Positions 51,561 through 60,467 of a stretch of DNA of 64,000 nucleotides are shown in pieces. The stretch's first letter is position 1, and every line of letters starts with the position of its first letter. A program made the translations under genes and the position numbers. The stretch lies in the NCBI GenBank assembly GCA_947632045.1, contig CANRNQ010000001.1:100458-164457 (forward strand), written 5' to 3'. Origin of the DNA: an uncultured Clostridia bacterium. Lineage in GTDB: Bacteria; Bacillota; Clostridia; Oscillospirales; Acutalibacteraceae. The notes under the pieces were generated by a model, which was not told where the DNA came from, searched no databases, and worked only from the letters and a program-made list of their open reading frames with translations.

Positions 51561-53621
51561 TTGAAGCAGTACGACGCAAAAAAAATACTTAATATCGCAT
51601 TGGCCGGACATTCCGGCTCAGGCAAAACCTCCGTTGCGGAGGCTATGCTCTATGTCGCCGGCGCGAGCGACAGACTCGGAAAAATATCCGACGGCAACAC
51701 AGTCCTTGACTGCGACCCCGAGGAAATAAAGAGAAAGGCGTCAATAGTAACGGCTGTTGCGCCGCTTGAATGGAAAAACTATAAAATCAACCTGATAGAT
51801 ACTCCCGGCCTGTTTGATTTTGAGGGAGGCTTAAAGGAAGGTATGCGCGCGGCGGACACCGCAATGATAGTTGTATCCGGCAAAAACGGCGTAAACGTCG
51901 GCACGGAAAAGGCCGTAAAGGCAGCAACTCAGGCGGGACTGACAAAGGTGTTCTTTGTAAACGGACTTTGCGACGAGAGCGCAAGATTTTACCGCGTGTT
52001 TGAAACTCTGAAGGCTCAGTTCGGCCCCTCGGTTTGCCCCGTTGTCGTTCCTTATATCGTAGACGGCAAGGCAAACTGTTATATAAACCTGCTCGAATAC
52101 AAGGCGTATCTCTATGAAAACGGCAAGATGACACAGACCGCTATGCCGGATATGGGCGATCGCCTTGAGGGTCTGCGCACGGCCATTAACGAGGCGGTTG
52201 CGGAAACGAGCGACGAAATGTTTGAAAAATACTTCAGCGGCGAGGAATTTACTCCCGAGGAAATCATAGTAGGAGTGAGTACGGGCGTTAAAAACGGAAC
52301 GATAAGCCCGGTGTTCTGCGGCGACGCTCAGAACACCTTCGGCATAGACCAGCTCTTAAACGGCATAATTTGGCTTGCGCCGAGCGCCGCAGACAAGGGA
52401 GCCGAGCTTGCGCTCGACCAAAACGGAGAGCCTGTCGAGCTTGCGGTAAACGAGAACGCGGCCTCCGCAGCCTTCGTGTTCAAGACGGTCGCCGACCCGT
52501 TTGTCGGCAAGCTGTCATATTTTAAGGTGATAAGCGGAAAGGTTTCTCCCGATACGCCGCTCGTCAACATGACTACCGGCGAGCCCGAAAGAATAAACAA
52601 GGTCATGGTGATAAGGGGCAAAAAGCAGGAGGAACAGCCCTATATCGGCGCAGGCGACATAGGCTGCGTGGCGAAGCTGCAAAACACAAAAACGGGCGAT
52701 ACCCTATGCTCGCCCGCACGAAAGGTAATTATAGATAAAATCGACTATCCCGCTCCGTGCTACTCTATGGCAATCTACCCCAAGACAAAGGGCGAGGAGG
52801 ACAAGGTAGCGCAGGCTGTTATGAAGCTTATGGAGGAGGATCCGACGATAAAATTCGAGAATAACACCGAAACAAAGCAGATGATCGTTTCGGGACTCGG
52901 CGAGCAGCATCTCGACGTACTCGTTTCGAAGCTGAAGAGCAAATACGGGGTTGACGTTATTCTTGAAGAGCCAAAGGTGGCATACCGCGAAACCATACGC
53001 AAAAAGGTTCAGGCTCAGGGCAGGCATAAAAAGCAGTCCGGCGGTCACGGACAGTTCGGCGACGTGTGGATAGAGTTTGAGCCCTGCGATTGCGAAGATC
53101 TCGAATTTGCTGAAAGAGTAGTAGGCGGAGCCGTTCCTAAGGGATATTTCCCTGCCGTTGAAAAGGGTCTGCGCGACTGCATAAAGAAGGGCGTGCTTGC
53201 CGGTTATCCGGTGGTTGGACTCAAGGCTACGCTTTACGACGGCTCCTACCATCCGGTGGACTCGTCGGAAATGTCCTTCAAAATGGCTGCGGCGATAGCA
53301 TATAAAAACGGACTGCCAAACGCAAGCCCCGTTCTTTTGGAGCCCATAGGAACGCTTAAGGCTCTCGTGCCTGATAGCAACATGGGCGACGTAATGGGCG
53401 AGGTAAACAAGCGCAGGGGCAGAGTTCTCGGAATGAACCCCGGCGAAGACGGAATGCAGCAGGTCGAGGCCGAGGTGCCCATGGCCGAGATGCACGACTT
53501 TGCCACCTATATACGCCAGGTAACCCAGGGCAGGGGCTCGTTCTCGTTCGAGTTTGTGCGCTATGAGGACGCACCGGCTCAGGTTGCGCAGAAGATAATC
53601 GAAAACGCAAGCGTTGAATAA
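51561..53621 (+). CDS. EF-G paralogue with an altered GTPase centre
   Basis: 686 residues, close to EF-G length and five-domain plan. The start is a TTG behind AAAGGAG. The P-loop is AGHSGSGKTS where EF-G has AHIDAGKTT, and the G3 motif is DTPGLFDF, so the catalytic histidine of DTPGH is leucine. The G4 motif is NGLCDES instead of NKMD. Domains II-V are well conserved (GGHGQFGDVWIEFEP, PVDSSEMSFKMAAA, GRVLGMNPGEDGMQQVEAEVP). It belongs with FusA2-like EF-G paralogues of unclear role, perhaps in ribosome recycling, dormancy or rescue, rather than ordinary translocation. Canonical fusA must lie elsewhere. Confidence 0.88.
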   Translation: MKQYDAKKILNIALAGHSGSGKTSVAEAMLYVAGASDRLGKISDGNTVLDCDPEEIKRKASIVTAVAPLEWKNYKINLIDTPGLFDFEGGLKEGMRAADTAMIVVSGKNGVNVGTEKAVKAATQAGLTKVFFVNGLCDESARFYRVFETLKAQFGPSVCPVVVPYIVDGKANCYINLLEYKAYLYENGKMTQTAMPDMGDRLEGLRTAINEAVAETSDEMFEKYFSGEEFTPEEIIVGVSTGVKNGTISPVFCGDAQNTFGIDQLLNGIIWLAPSAADKGAELALDQNGEPVELAVNENAASAAFVFKTVADPFVGKLSYFKVISGKVSPDTPLVNMTTGEPERINKVMVIRGKKQEEQPYIGAGDIGCVAKLQNTKTGDTLCSPARKVIIDKIDYPAPCYSMAIYPKTKGEEDKVAQAVMKLMEEDPTIKFENNTETKQMIVSGLGEQHLDVLVSKLKSKYGVDVILEEPKVAYRETIRKKVQAQGRHKKQSGGHGQFGDVWIEFEPCDCEDLEFAERVVGGAVPKGYFPAVEKGLRDCIKKGVLAGYPVVGLKATLYDGSYHPVDSSEMSFKMAAAIAYKNGLPNASPVLLEPIGTLKALVPDSNMGDVMGEVNKRRGRVLGMNPGEDGMQQVEAEVPMAEMHDFATYIRQVTQGRGSFSFEFVRYEDAPAQVAQKIIENASVE

Positions 53622-53662
53622 GATATTTTCTATCTGTCATAGTTTTTCATTTTCTCTCCCCA

Positions 53663-53698
53663 AACGGTACAGGGCTCGCGCCCTGTACCGTTATTTTT
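53663..53698 (+). terminator. Terminator of the EF-G-like gene
   Basis: AACGGTACAGGGC pairs perfectly with GCCCTGTACCGTT around TCGC and is followed by ATTTTT. Confidence 0.92.
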
Positions 53699-53713
53699 GA
53701 GTTAGCAGAGATG

Positions 53714-53865
53714 CGGCTTCGGGGCGGCGGCCGGCAAATTTCCGCCCTCCGGCGGAAATTTGCGAAAAACGCGGCGCAAAACATTCTCCGACGAAAATCA
53801 ACGCTCGGAGCGCCGCGTTTTCAAGTACACGCCTGCGGCGTGTACGGGCCGCCGCCCCGAAGCCG
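53714..53865. repeat. Cloverleaf intergenic element, copy 8 (core only)
   Basis: The outer stem has 19 perfect pairs, CGGCTTCGGGGCGGCGGCC 53714-53732 with 53847-53865; it carries an added G-C pair, and a G-C pair in place of the usual A-T. Arm A 53734-53746/53751-53763 (loop CTCC). Central stem AAAACGCGGCGC 53766-53777 with 53810-53821. Arm B 53825-53833/53837-53845 (loop TGC). No distal stem. It lies 15 bases after the terminator, between convergent genes. Confidence 0.88.
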
Positions 53866-53946
53866 AGTTAAAGCGCTCAAATAAAATTCCTCAAAAGAAC
53901 AATAAAAAATCGCAAAAAAAATAGAGGCAAAGCCTCAAAACAATAA

Positions 53947-53991
53947 GCCTGCCGGCGTATGAAGCTTTAAGCTCAATATGCGCCGACAGGC
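53947..53991 (-). terminator. Terminator-like hairpin after folT
   Basis: GCCTG-x-CGGCG pairs with CGCCG-x-CAGGC around a long loop. On the minus strand it is followed by TTATTGTTTT, 12 bases past the folT stop codon. Confidence 0.55.
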
Positions 53992-54002
53992 GGAAACAAA
54001 GC

Positions 54003-54554
54003 CTACTTTACTATGCTGACGTGCGGCAGAGGTATGCGCTCAAGAGCCTTCTGCGCACCATAGAGCAGAGCCGTCACAATAGGAGTCGTTATCGCCGCAG
54101 TTATGGCTCTCGTGCCGAACATGATCCATGGCGCGGATACAGGATACACGGCGAGTATGCTAAGCGTCGTAATCCCAAGACTGCAAACCACGGCGACCGT
54201 CACACAGGAGCAAATCGTTCTCGCAAGCCTTATCCTGCGCCTGTAAAGGAACAGGCCGGCAATAAAGCCTACCATCATCTCACTGAAGGTTATGCCGAGG
54301 TTCAACGGCCCGGTCGGCTTGACTATAAGCGTGACAATATCCCCCAGAGCGCCGACGATCGCGCCGGGCAGCGGCCCGAAAATAAAGGCGACGATATAAA
54401 CCGGCAAATTAGCGATAGATACCCTGATAGTGTCCGTGCCGACGGCGATAAAGCCGAGCGCCACCCTGAGCGCGAGCATAACGGCGCAGATTGCAAGGGC
54501 GTGAAGACTTTTTAGCTCGGCGGCGGATGATTTGATGTTTCTTAGCGTCTGCAT
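54003..54554 (-). CDS. folT: Folate-type ECF transporter S component
   Basis: 183 residues with about six membrane helices. Features are AICAVMLALRVALGF in helix 1, IRVSIANLPVYIVAFIFGP in the substrate loop, PLPGAIVGALGDIVTLIVKPTGP, and a late ITAAITTPIVTALLY. The pattern matches the FolT family. The assignment is reinforced by a tetrahydrofolate riboswitch in its leader. It takes up folate with a shared EcfAA'T module encoded elsewhere. The start follows AAGGAGG. Confidence 0.92.
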   Translation of the reverse strand: MQTLRNIKSSAAELKSLHALAICAVMLALRVALGFIAVGTDTIRVSIANLPVYIVAFIFGPLPGAIVGALGDIVTLIVKPTGPLNLGITFSEMMVGFIAGLFLYRRRIRLARTICSCVTVAVVCSLGITTLSILAVYPVSAPWIMFGTRAITAAITTPIVTALLYGAQKALERIPLPHVSIVK

Positions 54555-54600
54555 AAATTTTTCCTCCTTAAAATGGCTGCAATCAAGGAGAAATTAAAAA

Positions 54601-54633
54601 TGCGGAGAGGAAACAGAACGCTTCATCTCCGCA
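54601..54633 (-). terminator. Attenuator of the THF riboswitch
   Basis: TGCGGAGA and TCTCCGCA form the stem, followed on the minus strand by TTTTTAATTT. It lies between the aptamer and the folT start codon and can end transcription when folate is bound. Confidence 0.8.
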
Positions 54634-54654
54634 TAGGTCATCTTCCTTAAATAA

Positions 54655-54770
54655 CAGCGGGATGCGAAATTTGTACCGCAGGGAAAACCCCTTTTCGTCC
54701 GCCCGACAACTCCCCGTTCGGGCGGCACTGCGCGTCCGAAGACGCTACGCACAAAAATCTACTCTGTGGG
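54655..54770 (-). promoter_or_regulatory. Tetrahydrofolate riboswitch upstream of folT
   Basis: Reading the minus strand, the leader contains GAGTAGA, then GGGGAGTTGTCGG, GCGGTA and CGCATCCCGCTG, in the order and spacing of the THF aptamer, with an apical GCGTCTTCGGACGC-type hairpin. The class is known to control folT and folate genes in Firmicutes. An intrinsic terminator follows, so this is a transcriptional off switch. It senses reduced folates. Confidence 0.9.
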
Positions 54771-54799
54771 TCGGTATCAATGGATACCGACTATTGATA

Positions 54800-54828
54800 A
54801 TATTAACAGATTTAACGCGCCGTGTCAA
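54800..54828 (-). promoter_or_regulatory. Promoter of the folT leader
   Basis: On the minus strand a perfect TTGACA and TAATAT are separated by 17 bases. The start point near 54793 is just ahead of a GGTATC/GATACC hairpin and the aptamer. Confidence 0.8.
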
Positions 54829-55127
54829 CTATATTACTTTTGGTATTAATAGGAGAACCGAGGATTTGAAAGCCGAGAGGCATATAGAGGCCTTTATTGT
54901 TGATTTGAGAAAAAAGCGGAGCAATTTCTTGTGCATATTCAATCAAAAGTCATTGAAGTAATTGTAAGTGTGGTTAAAATGCAGTAAATCCGCCGTCTAA
55001 GATTGTGCATAAATTTATTAAATCAAAATAGAAAAAATTTTACATTGTGGTATAATTAATATGGCTTATTAAAAGGATTTTCTTAGGGATTATACAAATA
55101 GTATATTTTAGTTAGGAGAGTGCAATA

Positions 55128-58100
55128 ATGGTATTCAAAAAGGTTCTGTCAATGGCAATGGCGTCATTGCTCACCGTGTCGGCGGCGCTCGCCGCAAACG
55201 CGGCCGAAACGTCTGTGTCAGCCTCCGGCTACTCTAATCAGAGCGAGGGCTACGCGACATACTCAGGAAACGATCTCGGAGCCACCTATTCCAAAAACTC
55301 GACCACCTTTAAGGTGTGGGCGCCGAGCGCGACTAAGGTTCAGCTAAAGCTCTATGCCACCGGCTCGGACGACGAGCCGGGCGCGAACGATATCGCCACT
55401 CAGGATATGAGCAAGGACAGCTCGACGGGCGTGTGGTCGGTAACAAGGTCGGGAGATCTCAACGGTACATATTACACATACCTCGTCACCGCAAACGGCT
55501 CCACAAAGGAAACTCAGGACGTATATTCATACGCGGTCGGCGTAAAGGGCGAGCGCTCGATGGTAATAGACTTGAGCACGACCAATCCCGACGGCTGGAG
55601 CGAGGACAAGCACGTCCTCTACGACGAGCAGACCGACGCGAATATATGGGAGGTTCATGTGCGCGACTTCTCCATATCGCCAACATCAGGCGTAAGCGAA
55701 GCGCACAAGGGCAAGTTCCTCGCGTTCACAGAGGGCGGCACAAAGGTAAACGGCAGCGGAGATACGTCTACCTGCGTCGACTACCTCGTTAAGCAGGGCG
55801 TAAAATACGTTCATCTCAATCCCGTGTTTGATTTCGGCTCGGTCGATGAAACAAAGCTCGACAAGCCGCAGTACAACTGGGGCTACGACCCGGTAAACTA
55901 CAACGTGCCCGAGGGCTCGTATTCAACTGACCCCTATAAGGGCGAGGTCAGGATCAAGGAATTTAAGCAAATGGTTCAGGCTCTGCACGACAGGGGCATA
56001 GGCGTAATTATGGACGTTGTATATAATCATACGTTTTCAACCGACTCCTGCTTTGAAAGAACCGTTCCCGGGTATTATTACAGAATGAACGGAACTAAGT
56101 TCTTAAACGGCTCGGGCTGCGGCAACGTCACCGCCTCCGACAAAACGATGTTCAGAAAATTTATGATAGACTCCGTTATGTACTGGGCAAAGGAATATCA
56201 CATCGACGGCTTCCGCTTTGACCTCATGGGCTGCCACGACATAACGACGATGAATCAGATACGCTCAAACCTCGACACGATAGACAAAAAAATCCTTGTT
56301 TACGGCGAGCCGTGGATGGCGGACTGGAACGACAACGGAATATCGCAGTCAAACGCCTGCATCATGGACAACGCTAAGTCTGTCAGCGAGAGGGTAGCGA
56401 TGTTCAGCGACAAGATAAGGAACGCGTTAAAGGGCGGCACCGACGACGCTACCACGGGATATATTCAGGGCTCGACGACGGTCACAAACGATATAAAGGC
56501 GGGAATGATGGGCGGAGCAAGCTCCACCTTCGGCGCATGGTCGCGCCAGCCGTCGCAGTGCGTTACATACAACTCGGCTCACGACAATCTGACGCTGTGG
56601 GATAAGATATTAAAATCAAACGGCTCGTCTGATTACGACGGCACAAACGCGACGTTTATAGCGCAGAACAAGCTGTCTGCGGCGATAGTTTTAACGTCTC
56701 AGGGCATACCGTTTTATATGGCGGGAGAGGAGTTTGCGAGAACCAAGCACGGCAACTATAACAGCTACAACGCTCCCGATTCCGTCAATCAAATCGACTG
56801 GAGCAGAACCACAAAATATAAGAGCCTTGTCGATTATTACAGAGGCCTTATGCAGATAAGGGATTGCTACTCCCCGTTCAGCGACGGAACGATGACCTCG
56901 GGAAATTCGACGTACTTTACGGAAAACGGCAGCGTGCTTGCCTACACTATCCAAAACAAGACCGCCAATGCCGCGCGGGAGTGGGGAACAGTCGCGGTTC
57001 TTACAAACAATACAGCTTCGCAAAAGAGCATAACGCTCAAGGGACAGTCTACACTGCCGTCAAGCTGGGTAATCGTCGCAAACGGCGAATCGGCGGGACT
57101 TAAAAATCTCGGCACGGTCAGCGGCACAACTGTAAACGTGCCGGCGCGCAGCGCCATGGTGCTTGTTGACTCCGCGACCTTTAACAGCAGAAATATTCAG
57201 GAGCCGGTTTATTATACCGTGACCACAAAGCACGTAAACAAAAGCAGCGGAGCCACGCTCAAGACGAGCGAGGCGACATACAGAGCCGGCACTACCTACC
57301 GCACCTCGCCGGACAGCGACCTGCTCTTTGACTATAATCTCAGCGGAGCGCCCGACGGGGAAACGACAGGCACGGTAAACGGCAACAAAACCATAACATA
57401 TTACTACACCTCCGACGGAGTGAACAGCTACGACCTGACGGTAAAATTTGTCGACCAAAGCGGCACAGAGCTTGCCAGCGCTCAGACGAAGAAGCTCAAG
57501 GAGGGAACCGAGTACCTCTGTGACTTTGAATCCGTATCGGGCTATGAGCTTGACACGGAAAATCTGCCGAAGAACTCAAAGGGAAGAATAAGCGCCGACA
57601 CGACCGTAACATATGTCTATAAGAAGGTTCAGTCCGAGCCGATAAAGGTACACTACTACAACTCAAACGGCTGGTCGAAGGTTTGCATTTACGCCTATGA
57701 CGATTCAGGCGAAACAACAAAGCTGCTCACCGGAGATTGGCCCGGAACAGCAATGACCTCCGACGGCGGCAATATGTATTCATACACAATAAGCGGAGCA
57801 AGCTCCGCAAAGGTTATGTTTACCGACGGCGCGGACACAAATACTCAGCAGGAGCCGGGAGCTAACCAGCCGGGATATGAGGCGAACGGCGAGATATGGG
57901 TACAAAATCAGACGTTATCGTTCAACGCCAAGGTCGTAGTTAGCTACATAGACGAAAAGGGAAACAAGCTCGCGGAGGATAAGGTGATTTCGGGACAAAA
58001 GGTAACGTCGGGCGACAAATACACGACCGAGGGACTCAGCTCGCAAACGACGGAGCCGATAATAATCGGAAACGCGCAGGGAAGCTGGTCGGCCGGAGTT

Positions 58101-58364
58101 AAAAACGTAATTTATATGTATCCGAGCGGCGAGCCCATAGGGGACGTAATTCTCGGCGACGTTGACCAAAACGGAGAGGTAAAGCTTGCCGACGCTATAC
58201 TTATACAAAAGACTATGGTAACGGGCAAAGACTTTACGGGCAATGTAAAACGAGCCGCCGACGTTGATAAAAACGGAATTGTAAATTTGCGCGATGCAAT
58301 AATAATTCAAAACTACACCATAGGTCTGATAAAGAAGGATCTCGGCATAGGCAAAGCGGTATAA
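55128..58364 (+). CDS. Dockerin-bearing type I pullulanase / amylopullulanase (GH13)
   Basis: 1078 residues. A signal peptide ends near ANAAE (about 26). A CBM48-like domain (about 48-140) precedes the GH13 catalytic domain (about 165-600), with the pullulanase motif YNWGYDP (about 249), DVVYNHT (about 296), nucleophile in GFRFDLMG (about 361), acid in YGEPW (about 394) and SAHDN (about 485). Then follow MucBP-like domains (about 694-763 and 769-835), a CBM26-like starch-binding module (about 839-930; YYNSNGWSKVCIYAYDD, GDWPG), another MucBP-like domain (about 934-1002) and a type I dockerin (about 1009-1072; DVDQNGEVKLAD, DVDKNGIVNLRD). It cuts alpha-1,6 bonds of starch or pullulan outside the cell, docked to a cohesin scaffold. 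The gene is followed by the CBM74-like dockerin gene. Confidence 0.95.
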   Translation: MVFKKVLSMAMASLLTVSAALAANAAETSVSASGYSNQSEGYATYSGNDLGATYSKNSTTFKVWAPSATKVQLKLYATGSDDEPGANDIATQDMSKDSSTGVWSVTRSGDLNGTYYTYLVTANGSTKETQDVYSYAVGVKGERSMVIDLSTTNPDGWSEDKHVLYDEQTDANIWEVHVRDFSISPTSGVSEAHKGKFLAFTEGGTKVNGSGDTSTCVDYLVKQGVKYVHLNPVFDFGSVDETKLDKPQYNWGYDPVNYNVPEGSYSTDPYKGEVRIKEFKQMVQALHDRGIGVIMDVVYNHTFSTDSCFERTVPGYYYRMNGTKFLNGSGCGNVTASDKTMFRKFMIDSVMYWAKEYHIDGFRFDLMGCHDITTMNQIRSNLDTIDKKILVYGEPWMADWNDNGISQSNACIMDNAKSVSERVAMFSDKIRNALKGGTDDATTGYIQGSTTVTNDIKAGMMGGASSTFGAWSRQPSQCVTYNSAHDNLTLWDKILKSNGSSDYDGTNATFIAQNKLSAAIVLTSQGIPFYMAGEEFARTKHGNYNSYNAPDSVNQIDWSRTTKYKSLVDYYRGLMQIRDCYSPFSDGTMTSGNSTYFTENGSVLAYTIQNKTANAAREWGTVAVLTNNTASQKSITLKGQSTLPSSWVIVANGESAGLKNLGTVSGTTVNVPARSAMVLVDSATFNSRNIQEPVYYTVTTKHVNKSSGATLKTSEATYRAGTTYRTSPDSDLLFDYNLSGAPDGETTGTVNGNKTITYYYTSDGVNSYDLTVKFVDQSGTELASAQTKKLKEGTEYLCDFESVSGYELDTENLPKNSKGRISADTTVTYVYKKVQSEPIKVHYYNSNGWSKVCIYAYDDSGETTKLLTGDWPGTAMTSDGGNMYSYTISGASSAKVMFTDGADTNTQQEPGANQPGYEANGEIWVQNQTLSFNAKVVVSYIDEKGNKLAEDKVISGQKVTSGDKYTTEGLSSQTTEPIIIGNAQGSWSAGVKNVIYMYPSGEPIGDVILGDVDQNGEVKLADAILIQKTMVTGKDFTGNVKRAADVDKNGIVNLRDAIIIQNYTIGLIKKDLGIGKAV

Positions 58365-58393
58365 TAAAAAATAAAAGGCAAAAAATCAAATTT

Positions 58394-58425
58394 GGGCGCG
58401 GTCGCGAGGCCGCGCCCTTGTTATA
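58394..58425 (+). terminator. Terminator of the pullulanase gene
   Basis: GGGCGCGG pairs with CCGCGCCC around TCGCGAGG, followed by TTGTTATATT. The T tract is imperfect. Confidence 0.7.
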
Positions 58426-58546
58426 TTCAAAAAGTATTTCGCCTGTGCAAAAATAAGGCTCGACTCAGCCTTCGGAAGAAATGTATAAAAATTTCTTTTT
58501 GAATTTGTAGAAATGTATGATTTTGCCTTTGAGCTGTTTAAAAGTA

Positions 58547-58575
58547 TTGTTATTTGACGGGGCGCACGTTATAAT
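58547..58575 (+). promoter_or_regulatory. Sigma-A promoter of the CBM74-like dockerin gene
   Basis: TTGTTA and TATAAT are separated by 17 bases, 37 bases before the start codon at 58613. Confidence 0.65.
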
Positions 58576-58612
58576 TTTGTTGCATTATGCAAAAATAAAG
58601 GAGGAGAAAATA

Positions 58613-59920
58613 ATGGTAAAACTGCATAGGAAACTGATAAGCGCGTCTTTGTCGGCTCTTATTGCCGTATCGGCTGTCGGAACGGTAATGGCGGCAAATA
58701 CAACTCAAGCGCCAATTTCATCCGCCGCGGAAACAGTCGGCAAGTACGCGACCAATCCAAACGGCACCGGCAAAAGAGGAAATATCAAAATCGACGGAAA
58801 AATCGACGATTGGTCCGAGGATATGCTCATAGCTCAGGGAGCCGGCTGGGATATTGCGCCGAGGTGGAAGGGCAGTCATGAAAACTGCGTTATCGACTGC
58901 TATTCGCTGTATGCCGCATGGGACGACGATAATCTTTATATCGGCTATCAAATGGTAAATTCAACCGACACATGGGCGACTCCGGGCGAGGGCTCGCTTA
59001 TGGACGGGGGAAAGATGAGGGACATTCATCTTGGCGTTGCCTTGAGCATTAACCCGAACAATCCGACTATCACCGGCAAGATGACAAACGGCGAGTGGCT
59101 TTGGGGCGATAAAGTCACATTTACCAACACTCACGCCGATATGGTTATGATGATGAGCTCTACTGTCGGCAACGGCACGCCGGCCCTGTTTAAGCTTGCC
59201 GATTCGCAGGGCAATTTGTCATACGACGCAGAGCACTGCATTAATTTCGCGACCGCCGGAATTGAATATAAAATGGCGGACGATTTTCTGCCGTCAGAGC
59301 TTTGGATGCTCGATGGTATTTCGACCACTCCCGAGCAGGAGGTCTATGGCGGCAAGGGCGTTTACGCCGACGCATTCAAGACCGGCAAGGGACACGACAA
59401 AAAATACGATTCCTTCTATGAGATGAAGATACCCTTCAGCGCAATAGGCATAACCGCAAGCCAGCTTGAAAGTCAGGGCATAGGGGTTATGCAGTTTGGC
59501 ACGCGCGGCGAGTCTCCTATCGACTGTATTCCGCATGACCCGTCAATGTTAGACAACGCTATGGGCAGCTACAGTCAGGATTCGTCCACCTCGAAGGAAA
59601 AGGAAGATCAGGACGACATTTCCGTTCCGTTCGCACGCGTGGGCGGCGACGGTTCACAGCCTATTCCCACAGACCCGAATCCGACCGAGCCTGACGATAA
59701 GTCTATTCTCGGAGACACCGACGGCGACGGAGCAGTCAATCTCAAGGATGCTATTGATATACAGAAATCGCTCGTAACCGGAAAAACGTTCGCGGGCGAC
59801 GAGCTAAAGCGTGCCGACGTTGACAAGAGCGGCAGCGTCAATTTAAGAGATGCGATGATTATTCAAAGGTACACGCTGAGCCTTATAAAGAAGGATCTCG
59901 GAATCGGCAAAGCGGTGTGA
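58613..59920 (+). CDS. Dockerin protein with a CBM74-like starch-binding module
   Basis: 435 residues from the ATG behind AAGGAGGAG. A signal peptide (about 1-30) is followed by one large module (about 48-345): IKIDGKIDDWSEDMLIAQGAG, here only in outline, then HENCVIDCYSLYAAWDDDNLYI, GKMRDIHLGVALS, YDSFYEMKIPFSAIGI and TRGESPIDCIPHDPSMLDNA. This matches my memory of CBM74, a family that binds crystalline starch in gut amylases and in the R. bromii Sas proteins. A Pro/Thr linker leads to a type I dockerin (about 364-430; DTDGDGAVNLKD, DVDKSGSVNLRD) nearly identical in its tail to that of the pullulanase. No catalytic motif is visible. CBM74 versus a CBM9-like assignment needs a profile search. 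Confidence 0.82.
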   Translation: MVKLHRKLISASLSALIAVSAVGTVMAANTTQAPISSAAETVGKYATNPNGTGKRGNIKIDGKIDDWSEDMLIAQGAGWDIAPRWKGSHENCVIDCYSLYAAWDDDNLYIGYQMVNSTDTWATPGEGSLMDGGKMRDIHLGVALSINPNNPTITGKMTNGEWLWGDKVTFTNTHADMVMMMSSTVGNGTPALFKLADSQGNLSYDAEHCINFATAGIEYKMADDFLPSELWMLDGISTTPEQEVYGGKGVYADAFKTGKGHDKKYDSFYEMKIPFSAIGITASQLESQGIGVMQFGTRGESPIDCIPHDPSMLDNAMGSYSQDSSTSKEKEDQDDISVPFARVGGDGSQPIPTDPNPTEPDDKSILGDTDGDGAVNLKDAIDIQKSLVTGKTFAGDELKRADVDKSGSVNLRDAMIIQRYTLSLIKKDLGIGKAV

Positions 59921-59985
59921 TTTGGCAATATTATTTTAAAACATTATTTTATAGATAAGCTTTCTGAAAGCAGAAGCATATTTAG

Positions 59986-60025
59986 AGCGCCGGTCTTTCC
60001 CAATATGGGATAGGCCGGCGCTTTG
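59986..60025 (+). terminator. Terminator of the CBM74-like gene
   Basis: AGCGCCGG pairs with CCGGCGCT, with an inner TCCC/GGGA pairing. The T tract (TTTGCC) is short. Confidence 0.6.
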
Positions 60026-60118
60026 CCGCGTTTACGCATTTTAATTTAAATATAAAGAGATAGGACATATCAAAAGCCTTGCACGGCAGGCGAAAGCTTA
60101 TTGCGATGCTTCCCTGAC

Positions 60119-60330
60119 TCCGCGCCGCCACGTTCCGGATGTGTGCTTTACGGGGAGTGGTCGGGCGGCGGCCGCCCAACGCCGCGGCGTTGGGCGAAAA
60201 ACGCGGCGGGGCAGGGTTCAGTTCACGTTTCGGTGATGTGGGCGCCGCGTTTTTCAGCGCGGCTCCGCCGCGCGGGCCGCCGCCCGAAGCTCGGTCACGC
60301 GCTCAAACCTTAAAGGCATGACGGCGCGGA
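60119..60330. repeat. Cloverleaf intergenic element, copy 9
   Basis: Outer stem TCGGGCGGCGGCC 60161-60173 with 60275-60287, again with a G-C pair where copies 1-7 and 10 have A-T. Arm A is an 11+11 perfect palindrome at 60174-60195. Central stem 60197-60208 with 60243-60254. Arm B 60257-60263/60267-60273 (loop TCC). Distal stem TCCGCGCCG 60119-60127 with 60322-60330, different in sequence from other copies but at the same offsets. Convergent gap. Confidence 0.85.
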
Positions 60331-60376
60331 ACGCCGTAACCAAAGGCCTATAAATCCTATATATAAAAATAAAAAA

Positions 60377-60395
60377 GGACGAGCAACGCTCGTCC
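60377..60395 (-). terminator. Terminator of the DUF6465 gene
   Basis: GGACGAGC and GCTCGTCC with a 3-base loop, followed on the minus strand by TTTTTTATTTTT. Confidence 0.9.
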
Positions 60396-60467
60396 CATGT
60401 CGGTTAACAATTTAAAAATCCGTATTTAAAAATCCGTATTGATAAACCTTAGTGCGCCGTATATCTA

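Noticed and set aside
54662..54961. Plus-strand frame opposite the THF riboswitch
   Set aside because: It is antisense to a structured leader and its promoter; no ribosome site.
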